From CAVXEH01 sp963805645 (GTDB lineage Bacteria > Chloroflexota > Limnocylindria > QHBO01), in the NCBI GenBank assembly GCA_963805645.1, contig CAWDVA010000004.1, forward strand, positions 253,586 to 317,585: a stretch of DNA of 64,000 nt, in the 5' to 3' direction. Shown in pieces: positions 54,532 to 64,000 of this stretch. The translations under genes were made by a program, and so were the position numbers. Below the pieces are notes generated by a model. That model was not told the origin of the DNA. It did no database searches and saw only the letters and a program-made list of their open reading frames with translations. Each line of letters opens with the position of its first letter. Position 1 is the stretch's first letter.

Positions 54532-55491
54532 ATGCACCCGTTGCGGACTCGCGTGCTGATCCCATTCGCAGTCGTGGCCCTCGTGGCCACGGCCTGTTCC
54601 GGTGCCTCGCCAGCCGCCTCGGCGCCACCGGCGACGAGTTCGCCGACTCCCGAACCGTCGTTTGCTCCGATGAGCATGGAACCCTCGGAGAGCATGGAGC
54701 CGGGCGGCCACGATCACGATGGCCCCGCGATCGAGATCACGGCAGCATCCGCCACCATCACGGTGGACGGCGACGATTCCGACTGGGAAGCCATTGAGGG
54801 AACGTCCGTCAATCTCGAGCAGCTCCGCCTCGACGGCCTGAATCCGTCAGACGCCTCCGAGATCAAGTTCGACCCCGTGGATCCCGTGGACGTCACCTTC
54901 AAGGTCGCGAGTGACGACGAGAACATCTACGTTCTCCTTGAGGTACCCGGTGGTTTCGTCTACGACCCTGCCAATCACAACCTGTCACCCGCGGTGGCGG
55001 TGATGTTCCTGATCGAAGACTCCGCGGAACCGCACATGGGCGCGGAGGAACCCGAAATCCACGACCCGCTGGGGATGGTCGACATCTGGCACTGGGAACT
55101 CGACTGTGCTCCTGGCTCGATGTCGGGCGGGGCGGGGATCGCCGGCGGCGATGATCCGGAGTGCAACCTCGACGACGAGTACTCCACCACGCCGTGGGCC
55201 CGCGAAGACGACGGTGGCGGCGATGCTGCCAACGATGCTGCGGATAACAGCCTGACCGGCTCGTGGGATCACACGGCTCGCGCCTCCGGTGCCGGCGCGG
55301 ACGGTGTTTGGGTCTTCGAGTTCGCGAGGCCCTTGTCGACCGAGGATCCGCAGGATGCCCAGTTCGCGTCGGGCGGCACGGCCCATGCTGCACTCGCGTT
55401 CTTCGACCCGACCGAAGGGGCCGATGGCTGGAGCGATGCCGGCCATCTGCAGAGTGCCTACAACGGCTGGATCGAGGTGAGTCTGCCGTAG
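54532..55491 (+). CDS. Lipoprotein with ethylbenzene-dehydrogenase-type haem-binding (EB_dh) domain
   Basis: 319 residues; lipobox ALVATACSG after MHPLRTRVLIPFAVV. A Met/Ser/Pro-rich spacer (SMEPSESMEPGGHDHDG) precedes a domain starting IEITAASATITVDGDDSDWE, PVDVTFKVASDDENIYVLLE, VAVMFLIEDSAEPHMGAEEP, VDIWHWELDCAPGSMSGG, VWVFEFARPLSTEDPQDAQF. The DGxxDDSDWE start and the DIWHW segment fit EB_dh gamma subunits, which bind haem b with Met and Lys/His in Mo-enzymes such as chlorate reductase. Five-gene unit with the Fe-S/NrfD genes. Confidence 0.75.
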   Translation: MHPLRTRVLIPFAVVALVATACSGASPAASAPPATSSPTPEPSFAPMSMEPSESMEPGGHDHDGPAIEITAASATITVDGDDSDWEAIEGTSVNLEQLRLDGLNPSDASEIKFDPVDPVDVTFKVASDDENIYVLLEVPGGFVYDPANHNLSPAVAVMFLIEDSAEPHMGAEEPEIHDPLGMVDIWHWELDCAPGSMSGGAGIAGGDDPECNLDDEYSTTPWAREDDGGGDAANDAADNSLTGSWDHTARASGAGADGVWVFEFARPLSTEDPQDAQFASGGTAHAALAFFDPTEGADGWSDAGHLQSAYNGWIEVSLP

Positions 55492-55635
55492 CGGGAATTC
55501 GGTCCGCGTAACCCACGGTACGGCCGAGAGCGGACAGCCGTGCCCAGTACGCTCAGAGTCCCACGCGGGATAGCACAACGCTCAGGCGGAGAGGCCTGGA
55601 AGCCCCGATGATGAGAGGCTGGACCCGCTAGCCGT

Positions 55636-58257
55636 TCACAGCGCGGCCACCGCTGCTTCCAGCTGCTCGGTGGCCGTCGCGTGGTCGACATCTGCCGCGA
55701 AGCGGACCGGTGCCCCAATGACCAGCTCCACGTGGCCGCGCCACGGGAGCCGGCGGCCATTCGCATCATGGCCGTTGCGGTCGTCGAAGCGCGACATGCG
55801 GTGGATGCGCAGCTTCATCGGCACCACCGGCGTGGCGCCCTCGACCGCGATCAGGCCGGTGCCCGACTTGAAGGGCTGCATCGGTCCACCCACCGTCAGC
55901 TTGCCCTCGGGGAAGATCAGGATCGAGAAGCCGCGGTCAAGGCGGGCACCCAGCAGCTCGAGCGAGCGACGGATCGCACCTTCGCGCGAGAGCGGGAAGG
56001 CGTTGCCGATGAGTGCCGCGCCGAAGCCGCGCACCCGGTTGCCGAAGATGTCGTCCGCCGCAGCGGCCACCGACAGGCGCCAGCGCGACGCGGCGGGCAG
56101 GTGGGTGAGGATCAGCCCCACGTCGTTGTGAAGGTGGTGGTTGGCGACCAGCAGCGCGGGCTCGCGCAGGTCGCGCAGGTGCTCGAGACCGGAGACGTCG
56201 ATCCGGTACAGCACCGCGTACGCGGGCCGCACCAGGAGCGCCTGGATGCCGATCCCGATCGCGCGCATCAGCGGGTTGAGTGGCCAGCCGAAGATGCCGG
56301 TGGCGCGCCGCTCGTCGCGCGCGCCCTCCACCATCCCGGCCAGCTGCGAGACGGTGGTCTCCGGTTCGAGATCGGCGTCGTCAATGTAGACGCCCAGCTC
56401 CTCCTCGATCACCCCCAGCAGCTCGACCCGCGAGATGGAGTCGAGGTTGAGGTCGCTGGAGAGGCAGGCGTCGGGCAGCACCTCGGCGGCGGGGATGCCG
56501 GCGAGCGAGGCCACGATGGCCGTGACCGGGTCGACCTTGTCGTCGCTGCGCCCGGGCGCTCGCACCGGTCCGGCCGGCAGGCGGCGCGGCGCCATCCGGC
56601 TCGAGGCGGTCGACGATGACGCGCTTCTTGACCTTGAGGGTCGGCGTTCGCGGGAAATCGTCATCCGGCCAGACCGAGTGGCTGCGGATCTGCTGGTGCC
56701 CGCCCAGCTGCTGGTTCGCGCCGCGGATGACCGCCTCCACGTCGGTTGGACCATCGAGCAGGAGCACGGCGTGGACCAGCAGCTCCGCGTCCGGCGGCTG
56801 GAGCCCGACCACGGCCGCGTCGCGGATGCGGCCATCGCGCACCAGGACGGCCTCGATGTCCTCGGGGTAGACCTTGGTCCCGTCGGGCATGGCGAGCATG
56901 TCCTTCTTCCGGCCGCGCAGCGCCAGGAAGCCGTCGGCGGACAGTTCGCCGATGTCGCCGGTGTGGTAGAAGCCCTCCGCGTCGATGGCCGTCGCCGTGG
57001 CCTCAGGATCCTCCCAGTAGCCCGCGAACACGTTCGGACCACGGGCGAGGACCTCACCATCGGGCCCGATGCGAATCTCCACGCCGGGAATCGCCTCGCC
57101 GACCGTCCCCAGCCGGTTGCGATGAGGCCGGGTAAAGCTCACCACCGGCGATAGCTCCGTGGCGCCATACCCCTGCAGCACGTCGAACCCCATCTCGATC
57201 CAGCGGTTGGCGAGGTCGGTCTCGAGTGCCGCAGCCCCCACCGCCACCGTGCGGAAGCGGCCACCGAACTGCCGCAGCACGGAGCGGAACAGCAGCCGGC
57301 GTACGGGACGCGGTGCCCGCCGCGCCAAGCCGTGCAGTCGCTCGAAGAGCGCCCGCCGGCCGCTGCCGTCCACCTTGCGTTCGATGGCGTTGTTCAGCAG
57401 CTTCATTCCGGCCGGGACCACCAGCAGCATCGTCACGCGGTTCTCGCGGAAGGTGCGCATCAGGACCGCCGGCTGCCGGCTCACCGGGTAGACGATCGAG
57501 CAGCCGAAGAGCAGCGGTGCGAGGAAGCCGCAGGTCTGCTCGAACAGGTGGCTCAACGGGAGGAGCGACAGCAGCCGCTCGTCGTCGCCGAAGGGGAAGA
57601 CGGAGCCGACCGTGCTGGCGTTGGCCGCCAGGTTTCCGTGGGTGATCATCGCGCCCTTCGGCTCGCCGGTGGTGCCGCTGGTGAAGACGATCTCGACCAG
57701 GTCGTCGGCGGTGACCGGCGCCGGGGCCAGCGGCTCCGCGTCGCGCGCGCGATCCGGGATCGACTCGATGCGCAGCATCGGCAGGCCCAGGCCCTCCGCC
57801 AGGCCCGCAGTCTGGTCGGACACCAGGATCCCCTTGGCCCGCGTGCGCCGGGCGATCCTTGGCGGCGAAGTCAGGCTGCGACCGCACGTCCAGCGGAACC
57901 AGGATAGATCCCAGCATGCAGCGCCCCGAGGAAGGCGAGCCCCCACTCTGGCCGGTTGACGGCCCAGACGATGAGCCGATCGCCGGCTCGCAGGCCCATA
58001 TCGGACAGCACGCGCGCGACGCGCGGCCCCTGGTCGGCCAGGTCGCGGTACGTCCACGAGCGCGTGCGGAACCCCGGCTTGATCAGAAGGGCGGGGCGGT
58101 TGGCGTGCCGGGCGCAGGCATCGGCCAGGAGCTGGCGGATGGTTGGCCCGATGGTCGGGAGCGAGGCCACCTTCCCGCCACGTGGGACGCCGTGCAGCGG
58201 CACCCCCGCGGGCTGGCGCTCGGGTTCGGGCGCTGTGGAAGGCGGGCTGCTGGCCAT
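55636..58257 (-). CDS. Fused AMP-ligase / acyl carrier / PlsC-type acyltransferase (three frameshifts)
   Basis: From ATG 58257 (GGAGG upstream). Ligase: IVWAVNRPEWGLAFLGALHA, VEIVFTSGTTGEPKGAMITH (AMP motif), LLSLLPLSHLFEQTCGFLAP, LQGYGATELSPVVSFTRP, FYHTGDIGELSADGFLALRG, KKDMLAMPDGTKVYPEDIEA. ACP: DLNLDSISRVELLGVIEEEL (phosphopantetheine Ser). Acyltransferase: LLVANHHLHNDVGLILTHL (HxxxxD), SILIFPEGKLTVGGPM. Extra bases near 57905, 57860 and 56590; corrected 872 residues. It would activate a fatty acid, load it on its own carrier and transfer it to a lysolipid-like acceptor. Confidence 0.85.
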
Positions 58258-58306
58258 GGGTCTCCACCTCCGAGGGGTGCAGCCTACGCCAGGAGATCGG
58301 CGGTGG

Positions 58307-59000
58307 CTAGACCCGGTGCCGGGTGGCCGCCATGGACGCGGCGCGCTGCGCGAGGGCAGCCAGGACGCCGTTCGCGTCCTGGCTCCAGGGCGGGTAGTGC
58401 GCGAACGCGATGGTTTGCACGTCCAGCTCGGCCAGCCGAGCGACGGATGCGCGCGGCCTGCCCGATATCGGCGCTGAAGATGGTGCTGGCGAAGGTCACC
58501 CGCCTGCGGATGACCTGAAGCATGTCGCCGGTGAACAGCAGACGGTCCCGCGCGGCATAGAGGCAGATGCTGCCGGGCGTGTGGCCGGGCGTGTGAATGA
58601 CGCGCAGGCCGCCAAGCACGGGCAGCACGTCGCCGTCCTCGGCTGGCTCCGATGCGTGCGGCGTCCGGGTGAAGTAGGCCAGCAGCTTGGTGCCGTCGCG
58701 CTCGGTCCATGCTTCGCGGAGCGTGACGCGCAGCGCCGCGAGGTCGGCAGGGTGCACGAAGACCTCAGCATCCGTGTCCGCGGTCAGCTCTCGCACGGCA
58801 CCGATGTGGTCGGGGTGGGCGTGCGTCACCACGATGCGGCGCAGCTCGTTCATGGAGCGCCCGATCCGCGCGACGTAGCGCTCGAGGCGCCGCCGGGAGC
58901 CGGGGAGGCCCGCGTCGATCAGCGTCAGCTCGCGCTCTGCGATCAGATACCCGTGGGCACCGAGCAGGTTAACGCTGTGCAGGCCCGGCTGGATCTCCAT
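58307..59000 (-). CDS. Metallo-beta-lactamase-fold hydrolase (one frameshift)
   Basis: MEIQPGLHSVNLLGAHGYLI, LTLIDAGLPGSRRRLERYVA, IVVTHAHPDHIGAVRELTAD (HxHxDH), LRVIHTPGHTPGSICLYAAR, LLFTGDMLQVIRRRVTFAST. An extra base near 58450 hides the end; corrected it reads ASVARLAELDVQTIAFAHYP then PWSQDANG and ends RHRV at TAG 58307, giving the last His in AHYPPW. 230 residues. Glyoxalase-II-like or lactonase activity possible. Confidence 0.88.
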
Positions 59001-59021
59001 CGGGCGCCATGATACGGCCGC

Positions 59022-59993
59022 TCAGTCTTCGTTCAGGAGCAGCCGCCGGTATGACTCGTAGCGCTCCGGCGGGACCTCGCCGGACTCGACCGCGGCGCGG
59101 ACGGCGCAGCGCGGCTCCTCGAGGTGGCGGCAGTCGTTGAACGCGCAGTCGCCCAGGTGCCGGATGAACTCCGGGAAGCACCAGGACAGTTGATCGGGCG
59201 GGATCTGCCACAGGCCCAGCTCGCGCAGGCCCGGGGTATCGGCCACGTAGCCACCGTCCGGCGTCGCCAGGCGATGCAGCTCGGCCGTGGTGGTCGTGTG
59301 GCGGCCCTTGCGCAGTGCCTCGCTGACGGCGCCGGTCTCGATGCGCAGCCCTGGCTGGATGGCGTTGAGCAGGGTCGACTTCCCGACGCCGGACGGTCCG
59401 GTCACCACGCTGGTCCTGCCCGAGAGTCGGTCGGCCAGCGACTCGATGCCGATCCCCTCGCGGGCCGAGACGTAGTGCACGCTGTAGCCGATGCGCTCGT
59501 ACAGGTTGAAGGTGTCGCGCGCCGTGGCCAGGCCCACCAGGTCGACCTTGTTGGCGACGACCACGGCACGGACCTCGTTGTGCTCGGCCACCACCAGGAA
59601 GCGATCGAGCATGCGCAGGTGCGGCATCGGGTTGGCGCAGGCGAAGACGACGAGAACCTGGTCCACGTTGGCGACCAGCATGTCCTCCTTCCAGCTGCCG
59701 CGGGGACCGGGCTGGCGGCGGCTGAAGCGGCTATGGCGCGGCTCGACTTCTTCGATCATGCCGTTGCGATCGTCGAGGAGGCCGATGCGCACGCGGTCGC
59801 CGATGACCGCCAGGTCGGTTGCCTGGCGCTCCTTCTTGACGCGTCCGCGAAGGCGGCATTCGATCTCGCGGCCGTCATCGGTCCTGACGGTGTAGAAGCC
59901 GCTGCGGGCGCGCAGGATGACGCCTGGCAGGTCGGCGGGTGCTGCGGGCGGAGCCGCGGCGGCGGATGGCGTATGGCAAGGATGGATCTCCAC
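59022..59993 (-). CDS. rsgA: Ribosome small-subunit-dependent GTPase A
   Basis: 323 residues. OB-fold N-terminus (ILRARSGFYTVRTDDGREIE), then a circularly permuted GTPase: VVVANKVDLVGLATA (G4), TSVVTGPSGVGKSTLLNAIQ (G1), GRHTTTTAELHRLA (G2), VADTPGLRELGLW (G3), and a zinc finger LGDCAFNDCRHLEEPRCAV. It checks 30S subunit maturation. Divergent from the DUF885-like gene, with about 210 nt between them. Confidence 0.96.
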   Translation of the reverse strand: MEIHPCHTPSAAAAPPAAPADLPGVILRARSGFYTVRTDDGREIECRLRGRVKKERQATDLAVIGDRVRIGLLDDRNGMIEEVEPRHSRFSRRQPGPRGSWKEDMLVANVDQVLVVFACANPMPHLRMLDRFLVVAEHNEVRAVVVANKVDLVGLATARDTFNLYERIGYSVHYVSAREGIGIESLADRLSGRTSVVTGPSGVGKSTLLNAIQPGLRIETGAVSEALRKGRHTTTTAELHRLATPDGGYVADTPGLRELGLWQIPPDQLSWCFPEFIRHLGDCAFNDCRHLEEPRCAVRAAVESGEVPPERYESYRRLLLNED

Positions 59994-60204
59994 TCGAGAG
60001 TGCTGGACGTGGGCGGGTGGAGCGCGCCCTCTGCGAGCCGGGGTTGGGGGCTCGGTCGTTCAGCGTCGAGCGGGGGCCTCGGCCAGGCGGGGGCGCGCGT
60101 GCAGAAGGGTGCTCATCACTTCGCGCTCCTTTCACCTGCGGGCTGTCCGGTGGCCGGACGGTACCCGCTGGATCCGCAGGGTGTCAATCCGGCTGCGCGC
60201 TAGG

Positions 60205-61422
60205 ATGGCGCCGATGGACGAGCTTGCGCGCCGCTACATCCTCCTCTGCCTGCGCCTGGACCGGCTGGTGCCGGACTTCATCGACAGCTACAACGGCCCC
60301 GGGGAGCTGCGCGAGGCGGCCGCCGCCGAGGAGGTGCCGCTGGCCGCGGAACTGCACGACGAGGCGATGGGCCTGCGCGCCCTGGCGGCCGAGCTCATGG
60401 ACGGTGACGAGCCGACGCAACGCCGCGGCCGCTGGATGGACGGTCAGCTGCGCTCCATCGCTGCGCAGGCACGACGCGCCGGCGGGGAGGAGATCGCCTA
60501 CGTCGACCTGCTGGAGCAGCTCTACGGGGTGCCGATCGCGGCGGCAGCGGAGGGGGACCTGCTGGCGGCACGCAACCGGTTGGCCGCGGCGCTTCCCGGT
60601 GACGGAGACCTGGCCGCGCGCCTCGAAGCGCAGCGGGCAGCGCTGCGCGTGGCCCCCGACCGCGTCCTGGGCGCCCTGCGGGCGTCCGCCGAGCGGTTCC
60701 GCACCATCACCTCGCGAGACTTCGAGCTACCGCCCGATGAGGGCATCGACTGGGGCGAGACGCGCGACCAGCCGTGGGGCGCCGAGGCGCGCTTCACCGG
60801 CCATGGCCGGACCCGAATCGTGGTGAACCTGGACCTGCCGCTCGAGGTGCCCGGAATCGCCTACCTCGCCTGGCACGAAGCCTATCCCGGCCACCACGCG
60901 GAGCACGCGGTCAAGGAGCGCACCCTGGTTCAGCGCGGCGTGGCGGAGGCGACCATGCGGACCATGAACACCCCCGAGGCGATGCTGGCGGAGGGCCAGG
61001 CGGACGTCGCCCGCGAGGTCGTCATGTCCAACCGCGAGCTGGAGGGCGAGCTGGCGCGCATCGGCGCGGAGGTCGGGATCAGCGGCGACTGGCCCCGCGC
61101 CGTGGAGCTCTTCCTGGCAGTGAAGGGCCTCGAACCGGTCGTGGGCAACGCAGCCCTGATGCTCCACCACGAGGGGCGGCCCCGCGACGAGGTGCGTGCC
61201 TGGATGCGGGAGATGGGCGCCATGGACGACCAGCGGCTGGACCATACCTTCCGTGGCCTGGAGCACCCGCTCTACCGGACGTACCCGTTCACCTACACCG
61301 AGGGGGCGCGCCTCATTCGCGACTGGCTGCCGGTCACCGGGCAGACGACCGGCTTCTGGCGGCTGCTCTCGGAGCAGCTCTCGCCCGCGCAGCTGCTGGC
61401 CGAGCCGGCTACGGGGCGCTGA
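60205..61422 (+). CDS. DUF885-like / HExxxGHH metallopeptidase-like protein
   Basis: 405 residues from ATG 60205 (ATG 60214 possible). The helical body contains LAWHEAYPGHHAEHAVKERT, the HEx(4)GHH-type motif of DUF885 and M32-like carboxypeptidases, an EGQADVAREVV segment that could supply the third ligand, and FTYTEGARLIRDWLPVTGQT near the end. Peptidase activity is plausible, but the specificity is unknown. Reading frame clean. Confidence 0.8.
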   Translation: MAPMDELARRYILLCLRLDRLVPDFIDSYNGPGELREAAAAEEVPLAAELHDEAMGLRALAAELMDGDEPTQRRGRWMDGQLRSIAAQARRAGGEEIAYVDLLEQLYGVPIAAAAEGDLLAARNRLAAALPGDGDLAARLEAQRAALRVAPDRVLGALRASAERFRTITSRDFELPPDEGIDWGETRDQPWGAEARFTGHGRTRIVVNLDLPLEVPGIAYLAWHEAYPGHHAEHAVKERTLVQRGVAEATMRTMNTPEAMLAEGQADVAREVVMSNRELEGELARIGAEVGISGDWPRAVELFLAVKGLEPVVGNAALMLHHEGRPRDEVRAWMREMGAMDDQRLDHTFRGLEHPLYRTYPFTYTEGARLIRDWLPVTGQTTGFWRLLSEQLSPAQLLAEPATGR

Positions 61423-61638
61423 CCGCGCGTGAGACCCTCCACATTCGCCGCAGTGGCGCGGGCCTCCCGCGCCTGGACGGAACCGAGCGCACCGTAGTCG
61501 GCCGCACCGGCTGCGCCGAGTCCGCCACCATTGGCCGGTTGACCGCGCGGCCCGATTGCGGGATCATGAGCTGGCAAAACCGACTCACCTAGTCAGGATT
61601 CCCGAGAATCCTCCGCGAACGATCCGAATCGAGGGACG

Positions 61639-63050
61639 ATGGCGATTCCGAACCAGGCCCTGAAGCAGATCCCCGACAGCTACAAGTACGGCTGGCACGA
61701 CAGCGAACAGCCCTTGCCCGTCTTCAAGAAGGGACTGGACGCCGACACCGTGGCGGAGATCAGCCGGATCAAGGATGAGCCGAAGTGGATGACCGATCTG
61801 CGGCTCAAGGCATACCGCCACTTCGAGTCGCGACCGCTGCCCACGTGGGGCGGCGACCTGGGTGGGATCGACTTCCAGGACATCTACTACTACGTCACCG
61901 GCACCGGCAAGTCCTTCCAGAACTGGGATGACGTGCCCGACTACATCCGGCGCACGTATGACCGGCTCGGCATTCCCGAGGCGGAGAAGAAGTACCTGGC
62001 GGGCGTGGGCGGCCAGTACGACTCCGAGGTCGTGTACCACAACATCCGCTCCGAGCTCGAGCAGCAGGGCGTGATCTTCGTGGGCACCGACCAGGGGCTG
62101 AAGGAGCACCCGGAGATCTTCAAGGAGTACTTCGGCACCGTCATCCCGGCGAACGACAACAAGCTCGCGGCGCTGAACACGGCGGTGTGGCGCGGCGGAA
62201 GCTTCATCTACGTGCCCAAGGGCGTCCATGTCGAGCTGCCGCTGCAGGCCTACTTCCGGATCAACACCGAGAACATGGGTCAGTTCGAGCGGACCCTGAT
62301 CATCGCCGACGAGGGCTCGAGCCTCCACTACATCGAGGGCTGCACGGCGCCGACATACAGCACCGCCAGCCTCCATAGCGCGGTGGTGGAGATCATCGTC
62401 AAGAAGGGCGCGCGGGTTCGCTACACGACCATCCAGAACTGGAGCCACAACGTCTACAACCTCGTCACCAAGCGCGCCGTCGCCTACGAGGACGCGGTGA
62501 TGGAGTGGGTGGACGGCAACATCGGCTCGCATCTGACGATGAAGTACCCGTCCGATCTACCTGCTGGGCGAGCGGGCCCACGGCGAGGTTCTCTCGATCG
62601 CCTTCGCCGGCGATGGGCAGCACCAGGACGCCGGCGGCAAGATCATTCACGCCGCGCCGAACACCACCAGCCTCATCACCTCCAAGTCGATCAGCAAGGG
62701 CACGGGCCGCACCAGCTACCGCGGGCTGGTCAAGGTCTATCCCGGCTGCGCCCGGTCGAAGTCCACGGTCCGCTGCGACGCGCTGATCCTGGACGACGAG
62801 GCGCGCTCGGACACGTACCCGTACATGGAGATCGACGAGGAGGACGTGACCATCGGGCACGAGGCCACCGTCTCCAAGGTCGGCGTCGGAGCAGCTCTTC
62901 TACCTGATGAGCCGCGGCCTGTCGGAGGCTGAGGCAGTCGCCATGATCGTGAACGGCTTCATCGAGCCGATCGTCAAGGAGCTGCCCATGGAGTACGCGG
63001 TCGAGATGAACCGCCTCATCCAGCTCCAGATGGAAGGCGCGGTCGGCTAG
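61639..63050 (+). CDS. sufB: Fe-S cluster scaffold SufB (two frameshifts)
   Basis: MAIPNQALKQIPDSYKYGW, KGLDADTVAEISRIKDEPKW, GVGGQYDSEVVYHNIRSELE, NTAVWRGGSFIYVPKGVHVE, YFRINTENMGQFERTLIIAD, SLHYIEGCTAPTYSTASLHS (conserved Cys), RYTTIQNWSHNVYNLVTKRA; an extra base near 62560, then YLLGERAHGEVLSIAFAGDG, ISKGTGRTSYRGLVKVYPGC; another near 62885, then EQLFYLMSRGLSEAEAVAMI. Span 1412 minus two gives 469 residues, normal for SufB. Next to sufD. Confidence 0.97.
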
Positions 63051-63055
63051 GCCCG

Positions 63056-64000
63056 ATGACGCTCCAGACCAATGCCGGGGCGGCGCCTGCCGCCTCGGCT
63101 CTCGACGCCGCTGCCATCGCCGGCCATGTCCGACGACTGGGCGAGCCCGATTGGCTGCGCGACCTCCGCGCCGAGCTGGTGGGCGCGCGCCGAGGCCACG
63201 CCCGCCGCCGACCGGCGCAGGAGGAGGAGTGGCGCCGCACCTCGCTCGATCGAGCTGCCGCGCGACGCGCTCCGTGCTCGCCGCCGCGCCGCACGTTCGC
63301 TGCGCGCTGGACGATGACCTGGCGGAGAAGGGCGTGGTGTTCGCCGACCTGCGCGAGGCCGTGCGCAGTCACCCCGACCTCGTGCGCCGATACATCGGCC
63401 AGCGCGAAGTGAACGCGGCGCATGCCCACTTCTGGGCGCTGGCGCACGCCGCGTGGACCGGCGGCACGTTCCTCTACGTCCCCGACGGCGTGATCGTCGA
63501 CCGGCCGCTGGTCGCCACCGCCCACCTGCCGGAGGGCAGGTCGCCTGGTATCCCGCTGACCCTGGTGGTGGCCGGAAACGACAGCAGCGTCACGCTGCTC
63601 GAGGAGGTGCACTCGCCTGACGGGAGCCGCTGCTGGTACGGCGGCGTCGCCGACCTGGTGGCCGAACGCGGAGCCCGGCTGCGCTACGGCGAACCTGCAG
63701 CAGCTCGGCGACGCGGCCTGGAACATCGGCGTGCAGCGCGTGGAGGTCGGCCAGGACGCCGACGTGACCACGCTCAACGCGGAGGTCGGCTCGTCGGTCA
63801 CCAAGGTGGGGCTGGATGTGCGGATGACCGGCGCCGGCGGGACCTCCGGCTGCTGGGCCTGCTGGCGGCAGGGGGCAAGCAGCACATCGACATCGACAGC
63901 CTGCAGGACCTGATCGGCTCCCACACCACCTCCGACCTGCTCTACCTCTCGGCCCTGTATGACGAGGCGCGCGCCGCGTTCTACGGCGTGACGCGCGTCG
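63056..64000 (+). CDS. sufD: Fe-S cluster assembly protein SufD, 3'-truncated by window edge (frameshifted)
   Basis: Start MTLQTNAGAAPAASALDA 5 nt after sufB. Pieces: RRLGEPDWLRDLRAELV, VFADLREAVRSHPDLVRRYI, HFWALAHAAWTGGTFLYVPD, GVIVDRPLVATAHLPEG, DSSVTLLEEVHSPDG, AERGARLRYGE, then near the end IDSLQDLIGSHTTSDLLYLS. These are SufD landmarks (GGTFLYVP; the DLIGS region). Frame changes occur about every 100-150 bases. The C-terminal third lies beyond base 64000. Confidence 0.88.

Overview
This is a high-GC bacterial chromosome segment with dense, often 4-nt-overlapping genes, several ECF sigma/anti-sigma pairs, lipoproteins with Ser/Pro/Thr-rich linkers, a SUF operon and a pyrimidine operon with PyrR. 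The style fits a Chloroflexota lineage (for example Limnocylindria-like) better than a proteobacterium. That placement is an inference from gene style only; no rRNA gene is present.

Layout. 1-11.7 kb is accessory. It holds secreted proteins, an ECF sigma/anti-sigma pair, a decayed replication-relaxation-type gene, and a compact ubiquitin-like conjugation operon (6939-9810: Ubl, E2-like, an unknown 86-aa protein, JAMM protease, ThiF/E1-like). An AAA-type ATPase, an integrase remnant and an excisionase-like gene follow, abutting the 3' side of an initiator tRNA-Met gene (11746-11820). This looks like one end of an integrative element that used the tRNA as its attachment site. 12-14.9 kb carries a CcoN-like membrane protein that appears to lack its histidine ligands, a mono-haem cytochrome c and NnrE. 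14.8-22.6 kb (minus strand) is an ECF sigma / WD40-type anti-sigma unit running into pyrR-pyrB-pyrC, with a PyrR-binding hairpin over the pyrB ribosome-binding site; small membrane proteins and pyrE follow. 22.6-25.4 kb carries two HIT/GalT-type nucleotidyltransferases and a GNAT. 25.4-34.7 kb carries OsmC, another sigma/anti-sigma pair, a three-part 2-oxoacid:ferredoxin oxidoreductase, ornithine cyclodeaminase, SIMPL, GNAT and a dihydropyrimidine/dihydroorotate-dehydrogenase-like protein, then tRNA-Gly(CCC).

36.8-46 kb looks like a catabolic locus: a NitT/TauT-type ABC importer faces a minus-strand operon (SDR, MaoC, acyl-CoA dehydrogenase, CocE hydrolase, enolase-superfamily enzyme), with an enoyl-CoA hydratase nearby. 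46-51 kb holds an M28 peptidase, a cyclic-nucleotide-binding protein and a NarL-type two-component system. 51-55.5 kb encodes an Fe-S / NrfD / cytochrome c / ethylbenzene-dehydrogenase-like haem lipoprotein module with no molybdopterin subunit in view. 55.6-64 kb holds a ligase-ACP-acyltransferase fusion, an MBL hydrolase, RsgA, a DUF885-like protein, SufB and a truncated SufD.

Quality caveat: many conserved genes are broken by single-base shifts, mostly one extra base, concentrated at 8.9-11.1, 12-26, 28-34.5, 50.5-52.5, 56.5-58.5 and 62.5-64 kb. Other stretches (35-50, 52.5-55.6 and 59-62.5 kb) are clean. I treat most of these as sequence errors rather than gene decay, and I annotate such genes over their full reconstructed span.
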